Below are positions 23,774-30,231 of a stretch of 30,231 nt of DNA, in pieces. Source of the DNA: VGKU01 sp964388785 (GTDB taxonomy: Bacteria > Patescibacteriota > Patescibacteriia > UBA9934 > GWF2-40-263); contig CAYMBX010000013.1 in NCBI GenBank assembly GCA_964388785.1, positions 1 through 30,231 of the forward strand, given 5' to 3'. Both the position numbers and the translations under genes were made by a program. Within the stretch, counting starts at the first letter, position 1. Every line of letters starts with the position of its first letter. The notes beneath the pieces are model-generated. The model was not told the DNA's origin and made no database searches. It worked only from the letters and a program-made list of their open reading frames with translations.

Positions 23774-25429
23774 TCAAAATCGCAAATCCGCGTTTAACTT
23801 CATCAGCGCAAGAAATTCCTCTTTTTTCATTCCTTGTGCTTCTCTTTGCAAAACATCATCAAGAGACATCCCGCTCACAAGCGCCTTTTGCGTGACACTT
23901 CCGTACAATCGCATGAGCGGCGAAGAACGCAACGCTTTGACACCCTCGACGCGTTTACTGTATCCCTGCTCCTCAAGCAAATTCACGATGTCTTTGAGAC
24001 GATCGATCGCTTGCCCTGGATCTTTCGCAAGCCGACGAAACTCTATGAGTCCCATAGATTGCAATTCATCGATCGGTCCGGAAAGCCGTGGAGCCGAGTG
24101 GATGTCCTGCACACGCGGACGAGAGATGGTTTTGGGCAGTTGGACCGGCTGCACGGTGGATTTCTCGACAACGGAACGCACCTTTTGTGCATCAATTTTT
24201 GACTGTTGCTGTTGAAGCTGAAGATGCGCCGAAAGCGCGGCGGACGTTCGACTGAGCGCCGGAGCGGCAGGAGCCACCGCTTCGGTGGGAAGCTTCCCGG
24301 TTGTTTGAACGTATCGTTTTGCGAGAATTTTTTGCTCCTGTACTTCAAGTTCACTTCTCTGTTGCTGTTTTTCCTTCTGCATTACGCGCGCGGCTTCGCG
24401 CTCTTTTGCGAACTTCTCTCTCTGCACACGTTCAAAAGTCTCAACCGACTTCTCGATTTGTTCCATGACATCTGCAAGTCGCCTACCCGTCAATCCCAAT
24501 CCTCCGGATTCAACAGGGCGCTCAAACGCAGCACGTGTTTGAAATGCATCGCGCACCCCGCGCACGCGCGCTTCGACAATCTCGAGACAACGGTTTTGAA
24601 GCTGTGGATCTTCAAAAACAAACGATTCGCTTTGACAAATTGTCGCAACCAAGTCCTCCGGTTTGGAAGGCAGAGGTTGCGTGCGAACTTCTTGTGTCTG
24701 TTCAGCAATCGCTTGAATTTCTTGTTCATCTTCTTCAGAAAAAACGTCAGATTTTTTTTGCTCAGAAGGCTCTTCGACCGCACCGAGCTCGAAATGAACC
24801 ACCTCCGCTTCCTTTATTTCCCCACTCTCCAATTTGACGGCCGCACGTTGAACTTCAAATGCCTCAACTAACTCTTTTGCCGAATTTTCGTCCATTTCCA
24901 TACCGCCCAACTTATGCGGACGCTGCAGAAAATTCACCAACTCTTCTCTTGTTTTTTGCTTATCGAGATAATTTTGTAAGAGCATCTCGAGACGATGCTG
25001 TTCCACCGACTCCAACGATCGGCCGAGAGAATTGATGAAATAACGAATGAATGTCAATGCCGTCATCGGTTCGCCTGCCTGCGAGGTGCTTTGACCCCAC
25101 GCAATCAATTCATCACCGAGTCCCGGAATCGATTGGGCGATTGGGGAAAGCACATGCAAAAAAACCGAGGAAATAAGCTGGTTTACCTTCGGCTCCGGAA
25201 GAAGAAACTCGAGCCGAATTTGCATTTTCAACTCATCGATGGACAACGCGCCCCCCACGAATCGGTACACAAGCGACGAAAGAAGTGAGACCGCATCGTC
25301 ACCGGTAAGCGCAAGTTCCTCTGCAATGCGTTCGTATTCAGCGAAAACTTCGTTGGAAAGAAAATACTCACGCACGTCTTTTGTGAGCGTTCGCTGAGCT
25401 TGCGTTTGTGAGAGTGCGTTATCTTCCAT
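23774..25429 (-). CDS. Large soluble Gln/Glu-rich coiled-coil protein, T4SS operon unknown
   Basis: The family is not recognised. The 551-residue protein has no signal peptide or membrane helix. The N-terminal third (1-180) is a regular helical domain; residues 190-265 are acidic and Ser/Glu-rich; 330-380 form a probable coiled coil (RVQREKFAKEREAARVMQKE); 390-440 are Ala/Gln-rich; and the C-terminal 100 residues are helical. It starts 6 bases after the VirB6-like gene and 38 bases before the PrgI start, so it is a member of the operon. A cytoplasmic scaffold for VirB4 or VirB6 would fit, but nothing shows this directly. Equal-quality alternatives are a substrate adaptor or chaperone. Confidence 0.65.
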   Translation of the reverse strand: MEDNALSQTQAQRTLTKDVREYFLSNEVFAEYERIAEELALTGDDAVSLLSSLVYRFVGGALSIDELKMQIRLEFLLPEPKVNQLISSVFLHVLSPIAQSIPGLGDELIAWGQSTSQAGEPMTALTFIRYFINSLGRSLESVEQHRLEMLLQNYLDKQKTREELVNFLQRPHKLGGMEMDENSAKELVEAFEVQRAAVKLESGEIKEAEVVHFELGAVEEPSEQKKSDVFSEEDEQEIQAIAEQTQEVRTQPLPSKPEDLVATICQSESFVFEDPQLQNRCLEIVEARVRGVRDAFQTRAAFERPVESGGLGLTGRRLADVMEQIEKSVETFERVQREKFAKEREAARVMQKEKQQQRSELEVQEQKILAKRYVQTTGKLPTEAVAPAAPALSRTSAALSAHLQLQQQQSKIDAQKVRSVVEKSTVQPVQLPKTISRPRVQDIHSAPRLSGPIDELQSMGLIEFRRLAKDPGQAIDRLKDIVNLLEEQGYSKRVEGVKALRSSPLMRLYGSVTQKALVSGMSLDDVLQREAQGMKKEEFLALMKLNADLRF

Positions 25430-25435
25430 GTCGTA

Positions 25436-28390
25436 TTAAGACCTTGTTCGGTCAGCGGCCTGTTTAAAGGCCTCTGCAACAGCTTTGATTTGGTCAAGCT
25501 CGGCTTGTTGCTGCTGATGGATCGCAGCCAACGCTTGCGCCTCCGCGCGTTCTGGACCTTCGCCCCGTTGCTGCGCGTAGATTTCACTGATGCGACTTCG
25601 CTTTTCCTCGACCCCTTTATCAAATTCTGCAAGCTCCGGATCCTGGTTGATTGCCGCGGAAGATTTTGCATTTCGCGCCTGTTCTTCGAGAGCCGCCTTT
25701 TCCTCCTGGAGTTGACTCAGGCGATCTCGCATGCGCCGTAATTCACCCAAATCCGTCACACCGCCACGACTAAATTCTCGTTCCAGAGATTTGATTTCCG
25801 GATCTCTCGCCTCTGCTTGCCGTGAAAATTCAGCACTTTTTTCTTGTGCGCGCTGTTCTGCTGCTCTGAGCACAGGTCGGCGATCGGTCGAAAGTTTAGA
25901 CAAATCCTGATTCAATTGAACAAGCTCCTGGTTCAACGTTGAACGATTCCGCTCCATATCCTCGGCAATTTTTCCCCATGCTTCTTGCACCTGCTTTTGT
26001 TTTTCTTGCACTTGGTCCGCAACCTGTTGCTTGGCATTTGAGACGCGATCGGCGGAAGCGTTTCCGAAGTTATCGGCAAAAAATCGCGAAACATCCCCGA
26101 CCTGCTGAATTGGCGGAATCTTTCCATAATTCGGTCCGACCGGCTGCCCCGACGCTCCCGCACGGGGGTTTGCATTTTCCGCGGCCTTTCGTTCTGCATC
26201 AAAAGTTGTCTCGAGACTCTTGAGTTGTTTCGCGTATACACCTTTGAAGTCTCCGGAACTGAGCTGCTGCGCAAATTGCGCTTTCAAATTATCAAGCACT
26301 CCGGCGATTTCGAAACGCTTTTCGTCCGTTGTATCTCCTTTTTTATATTGTGCCAACAGAGCTGTTGTCGCTTCGTTCACACGAGCAACATCGCGATCTT
26401 GAAGGGCAAGTTGAGCCGCCCGTTGGATGGTGGGGAGCGACGCGGATTTCGCAACAGAGCCCATTTCGGCTCGTCGCAACTGATCGTCGTCATATACGTC
26501 ATATCCACCTTCCATCAACTTCTTTTTATCGACTCCAAACTTTCCTTCCATAAACGCCTTCATCGCGTCCATTTCCACTTCTTTCTTGCCGTCTTTCACT
26601 TTCACCTTACCCATGTTAGCAATACGATCTCGGATCTCTTGATCACCAAGCGCTTCTTTCGAAAGATTCTTCAGATCATCAGCAGTTTTCAAATCCGCCG
26701 CCGCACCAGTCAGATGCGCGTGTTTCTTCTTAAATGCCTGAATCTTTTCCGTCATGCCAGTATCGCCCTTATACGCCTGTTCCATCTTGGCGCCATAATT
26801 TTTCCAAAGCGAACGAATGTCACCCGATTTCTCGAACTTCTCCATGACGTCTTTGTTGCCGAGTGCATCAGCAAAACGCGCAAACACTTCATCTTGCGTG
26901 CCACCCAATTTTCCCACAACTCCAGGTGGTGATTTCGCGAATCGATTCAACAAATCCGCTTTCGTCTCTGTACCTTGTTTGCTGAAAGATTCACCTACAC
27001 GCGCGATCTGTTCAACCCGACGACCTTCCAGTTTGCCGGCTGCTTCAAGATTGCGCCGCGCACGCCATCTTCCAAACGCACCCGTTCCTGCTGCGCCCGC
27101 ACGCTGACGCGCACGCGCCGCACGACTTTCCGATGTAAAGCGGTTCATCCATTTGGTTCCCTTTACTCCGGAACGGGCCAGCATGCCGGTTCCACGCACC
27201 GTTCCGCGCCCAACGGCGCGCACTCCCGCGCCCGCTTTACGTGCGCTCCAAGCCGTTGTCTTCAACGCCGCTCCTTTTCCAAACTGAAGCGCACCCGGAC
27301 CGAACGCTGCCGCTTTCCCAAGCGTCTTCCCCAAGAATGTATTCCCCATCACGCTGCAAATTTGCTGCGCGGTCTGCAGACCAGCCATAATCATGGCAGA
27401 TCCGATGACCATGCTCATAAAATGCTGCAGCTCAAAAATTTCCGTCAAAAAGTTGGCTGAGTTTCCGACGGTGCCTGTATCAAACCCCTCGGCGGAAGCT
27501 CCGGCTCCTGCAACCGAAAGCGCGAGCCATAAGAAAAACGTGATCACCGGCCCGATAGCCACCAAACATTTAAACTGCTTCCACCAATCCGCATACGCAC
27601 TGCTCTGCAAAATATCACTTGCACCGCCGGCAAACCATGCAAGCGGTGCGACGACAATCAAAATCCAAAGAGCGACCACGCGATAAATCAAAATGGCAAA
27701 AAGCAAAATCATGATCACGAGCACCCAGGCCGTAATAAACACACCCGCAATCGCCGCAAAGACCAGATCCCAATCTGTTGTCGCCTTTCCTCCGGCACTA
27801 TCCGCAAATGCATTCACTTTGTTGAGCCCAAACATCTCAATGATGTTCCCCGCCAAGATTTCACGAAGTGCATTGGCAAAGGTCAGCATGATCACCTGTC
27901 CGAAGTCGATCATGATTCCCGCCAGTGTTTTTGAAAAGTTGATGACAATGGCAAAAATCAACAATTTCGGAACCTGCTGTTGCCATTTGAACTTGCTGTG
28001 GCCAAAAATAGTGCCAAACGCAATGACAATAAGCACAATCACGAAAAACATGTTCACGGTATCTCGGACAAGCGCCCATCCGGCCGTGACCACCGGTGAG
28101 GTTGAAAACGAGTTATAGAGCATCACCGGGATCATGTATTCAAGCACCACCGCAATAAGTTTTGCGAGAAGTCCCGTAATTGCGGCAGCGATCCAAAGCA
28201 TGATCGCGCGCACATGACATCCGATATCGCTCCACTCACACGCATGCGCGGGTTCCGGCAATAACAAAAAACCGGCACCGACGAACAACAGCAAAATCGA
28301 CAACTGTCCGATCGGACGGCTTGTTAAAAATTCATAACGCGCTTTAAGCCATAAAAGCGACGCTAGGATGCGCGCGTTCATGTTCCTCAT
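25436..28390 (-). CDS. VirB6/TrbL-like polytopic protein with long C-terminal extension
   Basis: The 984-residue protein is the likely inner-membrane channel part of the secretion machine. After an N-terminal hydrophobic segment (28-46, ending PEPAHAC), about seven more helices follow (62-90, 112-130, 142-165, 208-232, 236-256, 276-297, 322-342). The order and short polar loops resemble VirB6/TrbL proteins. From about 375 to 450 the sequence is A/G/R-rich and strongly basic, and then 450-984 is soluble and highly charged, with long coiled-coil stretches at about 780-980. VirB6 core proteins are normally about 300-400 residues, so some 600 residues are extra. It starts the operon, with an extended -10 promoter just upstream. 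ATG 28390 was kept; a second ATG at 28381 is possible. Confidence 0.82.
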   Translation of the reverse strand: MRNMNARILASLLWLKARYEFLTSRPIGQLSILLLFVGAGFLLLPEPAHACEWSDIGCHVRAIMLWIAAAITGLLAKLIAVVLEYMIPVMLYNSFSTSPVVTAGWALVRDTVNMFFVIVLIVIAFGTIFGHSKFKWQQQVPKLLIFAIVINFSKTLAGIMIDFGQVIMLTFANALREILAGNIIEMFGLNKVNAFADSAGGKATTDWDLVFAAIAGVFITAWVLVIMILLFAILIYRVVALWILIVVAPLAWFAGGASDILQSSAYADWWKQFKCLVAIGPVITFFLWLALSVAGAGASAEGFDTGTVGNSANFLTEIFELQHFMSMVIGSAMIMAGLQTAQQICSVMGNTFLGKTLGKAAAFGPGALQFGKGAALKTTAWSARKAGAGVRAVGRGTVRGTGMLARSGVKGTKWMNRFTSESRAARARQRAGAAGTGAFGRWRARRNLEAAGKLEGRRVEQIARVGESFSKQGTETKADLLNRFAKSPPGVVGKLGGTQDEVFARFADALGNKDVMEKFEKSGDIRSLWKNYGAKMEQAYKGDTGMTEKIQAFKKKHAHLTGAAADLKTADDLKNLSKEALGDQEIRDRIANMGKVKVKDGKKEVEMDAMKAFMEGKFGVDKKKLMEGGYDVYDDDQLRRAEMGSVAKSASLPTIQRAAQLALQDRDVARVNEATTALLAQYKKGDTTDEKRFEIAGVLDNLKAQFAQQLSSGDFKGVYAKQLKSLETTFDAERKAAENANPRAGASGQPVGPNYGKIPPIQQVGDVSRFFADNFGNASADRVSNAKQQVADQVQEKQKQVQEAWGKIAEDMERNRSTLNQELVQLNQDLSKLSTDRRPVLRAAEQRAQEKSAEFSRQAEARDPEIKSLEREFSRGGVTDLGELRRMRDRLSQLQEEKAALEEQARNAKSSAAINQDPELAEFDKGVEEKRSRISEIYAQQRGEGPERAEAQALAAIHQQQQAELDQIKAVAEAFKQAADRTRS

Positions 28391-28400
28391 AACTGCTTAA

Positions 28401-28428
28401 ATTATAGCAGAAAAGAAAAACCTGTGCA
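28401..28428 (-). promoter_or_regulatory. Promoter of the VirB6-VirB4-comF operon
   Basis: On the minus strand TGCACA (28428-28423), 16 bases, then TGC-TATAAT (-10 at 28406-28401) form an extended -10 promoter. The -10 ends 10 bases before ATG 28390, so the leader would be about 4 bases or the message starts near the codon. The -35 lies in the terminator stem of the preceding gene. Confidence 0.6.
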
Positions 28429-28444
28429 TGAGAGTATGCACAGG
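28411..28444 (-). terminator. Intrinsic terminator of the M23 peptidase gene
   Basis: CCTGTGCA and TGCACAGG form a perfect 8-bp stem with an 8-base loop (28421-28444). On the minus strand it is followed by TTTTTCTTTT. It lies just after the TAA of the M23 gene at 28451. Confidence 0.88.
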
Positions 28445-28450
28445 AAAACG

Positions 28451-30231
28451 TTACGGAAGCTGCGCGTTGCTCGTGTATCCGTTGCCGGTCGCCGAAAGTC
28501 CGGTATTTGGATGCCACGCAAGCGAGAGCAACCACTCTTCCCAGGGAGTTCCGTTGTCCATGAGATGACAGATCGGGCTGCTTTGCTTGCAAAACGCCCC
28601 TCCCTGCCACCACATCCAGTTCGACATGTCGGGAAACAGCGGATCGCCGTCCATTCCCAGAGTAGAAACGAGAGTGATTTGACTCTCACAGTCTACAGCG
28701 AACCGAGAAAAATCAACGACGTAATACGCTCCTACTGAAGTGACGAGATCGTCTGCGGTGAGCGCGCCGCCGAAGCACCCGCCGTTGCCGTAGACGTAGG
28801 CCGGAGCACCATCGAGCATCTGCGCGATCCAAAGATGATCGGCAAGAAGAAGGGATTCGGCCGTACCGTCCGCATTGAGATCACCCAGACAGGCAAGCGC
28901 TCCGTTTGGACAGGTTGCGCTGGTGTTTACACGCGCAGGAGGAGTCGAATGCGGCACTGACGGAGGTGCGCGATCAGGGTCCGCTTCAGGCATCGGACGA
29001 GATTCGGACGGAGGTTCGATTTGTCCGCCCTGGCCGCTCGTGTCCGAAGCAACAAACGATCCGTTTCCGCACACAGACACCGATTCGATACTTAGACAAT
29101 GCGTCTGCGTCTGGCAATCGCCGACCTGCGTCTGCACCGACAACACGACTCCATCCTCCACCCAAACGATCGGACGCGAGAGGAAGCCGAGCAGGAGAAA
29201 CGTTTCCCAACTTTTGACCGGCATCGCGACGTTCGGCGCCGCAACATAGACGGCCGGCGTTGTTGCTTCCCTGACGAGAGTGCCTGGTCGAAACTGTGCG
29301 ATTCCGCTTCTGATCGGCCAGGAGGTCAAGTACAGGTGATCCCATGCGACCGTTCGTGGATATTCCCCGCCGGGAAACGTGAGCCCCCAAGACGCAAGCA
29401 CTCCTTGCCATCCAAGAGGCTGGACTTGCACACGATAACGATCGTCGCGTTCAAACGATCCGACGACAAGCCACATGGCCCCGTTGGGATCCGTCACCGC
29501 ATCCACCAGTCCCTGCTCGGAAATCATCGGCCCTTCCGGATAACAATTCAGCTCTTCGTCCGAAATGCGCACGAGATTTGCGAAATCGTACCCATAGCTC
29601 CAGAACACCTGCTCGTTGGTGATCCATCGGCGCATGCCGTTTTCGAGGAGATACACCTTCGGGTTGTGCGGCGTGATGACGAGCGTTCCATCCGGATGTG
29701 CACGCGCAACCGGAAGCGCCGAACGGTACGACTGACCCAACTCATCGTCCTTCCCACCCACACCGCACACGAAATCCTTGCTTCCGAGCGTGTAGGTTGT
29801 GCCATCTGCTTTGGAAAGAAGATACGTCGCCTCGACGGACGTTCCGTTTTCGGCCGGAAGCGACGCGTCACCTTCGTGCAGACCGATGTGTACATGATCG
29901 CCCGTGCAGGCGCCGGTACATCCCTCAAATGCGATGAGCTGTCCGACCGCCACGTCGCATTCGTCACACACGAACGTCTGTGCAAGATGCGCGACCGTCA
30001 CATATCGTCCGTTGCCGATGTCGATGTTCACGTGGTTGCCGAAGGGACTTCCGGTTTCGAGTACGAGATGCACGTGCGCGACGCCGCTGACGGGCGCGTA
30101 GATCTCTTCGTTCACCGTGTTTGACGTGTCGAAGTCGAGATCGTGTTTCGTGGAAATTCCCATGTGACTGAAATTTCCACCCGCGCCTTGCGTACACTGC
30201 ACCACGAATCCCCCAGGAATCGGAAGATGCA
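28451..30231 (-). CDS. Secreted M23 peptidase with beta-rich repeats and VCBS-like module, 5' part cut by window edge
   Basis: The frame is open to the right edge, with 592 residues visible; no start codon is needed inside the window, and a GTG at 30205 is not a likely start because homologous sequence (PIPGGFVVQCTQG) continues upstream. The N-terminal visible part is an M23 domain: FSHMG, KHDLDFD, VAHLAQT and the HxH site GDHVHIGLH near 29876-29898, with nearby cysteines. It should cleave peptidoglycan cross-links. Following repeats (KVYLLENGMRRWITNEQVFW, then ISDEELNCYPEG, and further weaker copies) are of a type frequent in CPR surface proteins. Near the end, GDLNADGTAESLLLAD is VCBS/FG-GAP-like. 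Function of the repeats is unknown. Confidence 0.85.
   Translation of the reverse strand, partial: HLPIPGGFVVQCTQGAGGNFSHMGISTKHDLDFDTSNTVNEEIYAPVSGVAHVHLVLETGSPFGNHVNIDIGNGRYVTVAHLAQTFVCDECDVAVGQLIAFEGCTGACTGDHVHIGLHEGDASLPAENGTSVEATYLLSKADGTTYTLGSKDFVCGVGGKDDELGQSYRSALPVARAHPDGTLVITPHNPKVYLLENGMRRWITNEQVFWSYGYDFANLVRISDEELNCYPEGPMISEQGLVDAVTDPNGAMWLVVGSFERDDRYRVQVQPLGWQGVLASWGLTFPGGEYPRTVAWDHLYLTSWPIRSGIAQFRPGTLVREATTPAVYVAAPNVAMPVKSWETFLLLGFLSRPIVWVEDGVVLSVQTQVGDCQTQTHCLSIESVSVCGNGSFVASDTSGQGGQIEPPSESRPMPEADPDRAPPSVPHSTPPARVNTSATCPNGALACLGDLNADGTAESLLLADHLWIAQMLDGAPAYVYGNGGCFGGALTADDLVTSVGAYYVVDFSRFAVDCESQITLVSTLGMDGDPLFPDMSNWMWWQGGAFCKQSSPICHLMDNGTPWEEWLLSLAWHPNTGLSATGNGYTSNAQLP

Noticed and set aside
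28840..28930. Dockerin reading of GDLNADGTAESLL in the M23 protein
   Set aside because: The twelfth loop position needed for calcium in dockerins is leucine, and a second dockerin repeat is absent. VCBS/FG-GAP fits better.
29099..30124. 341-residue plus-strand frame opposite the M23 gene
   Set aside because: It is antisense to a gene with clear M23 motifs; composition is rich in R, H and P and no domain is visible, as expected for a mirror frame in a GC-rich gene.

Overview
The window looks like part of a chromosome from a Candidate Phyla Radiation (Patescibacteria) bacterium of intermediate GC. The evidence is the combination of short intergenic gaps, a split VirB4 with PrgI, pilin-type two-helix modules fused to peptidoglycan hydrolases, and a secreted M23 protein with repeats of a style common in that group. 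No rRNA or marker protein is present, so the class is not fixed; this is inference from gene content.

Region 1 (1-3163, minus strand) is housekeeping: tyrosyl-tRNA synthetase (cut by the left edge), a Pol beta-type nucleotidyltransferase and a phosphomannomutase/phosphoglucomutase. Region 2 (3240-14191, plus strand) is one long co-directional run with very small gaps: lemA, htpX, a ClpC-type unfoldase, an arginine-rich membrane protein, a membrane-anchored beta-propeller, a DsbA-like thioredoxin, two paralogous proteins that join a cysteine-rich VirB2/pilin-like two-helix module to a different cell-wall hydrolase (VanY-type peptidase, then Amidase_2), and radA. Region 3 (14213-17825, minus) holds recG, a tRNA-Arg enclosed by a perfect 21-bp inverted repeat, and two small membrane proteins. 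Region 4 (17886-19285, plus) holds tRNA-Ser(GCU), tRNA-Ser(UGA) with a clear terminator, and a PQQ-type sugar dehydrogenase.

Region 5 (19278-28390, minus) is a compact type IV secretion operon reading VirB6/TrbL-like giant, a 551-residue unknown, PrgI (VirB3-like), a VirB4 N-terminal domain protein, the VirB4 ATPase, a VirB8/TcpC-like anchored protein and finally comF, the last genes overlapping. Region 6 (28451 to the right edge, minus) is a secreted M23 peptidase with beta-rich repeats, cut by the window edge.

Taken together, regions 2, 5 and 6 seem to describe a single envelope machine: motor and channel from region 5, pilin-like modules carrying wall-cutting enzymes plus a disulfide catalyst from region 2, and proteases for quality control. 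No VirD4, VirB11 or relaxase is seen here, while comF, radA and recG are close by. A DNA-uptake role similar in principle to the Helicobacter ComB system is therefore a testable alternative to protein secretion or conjugation.
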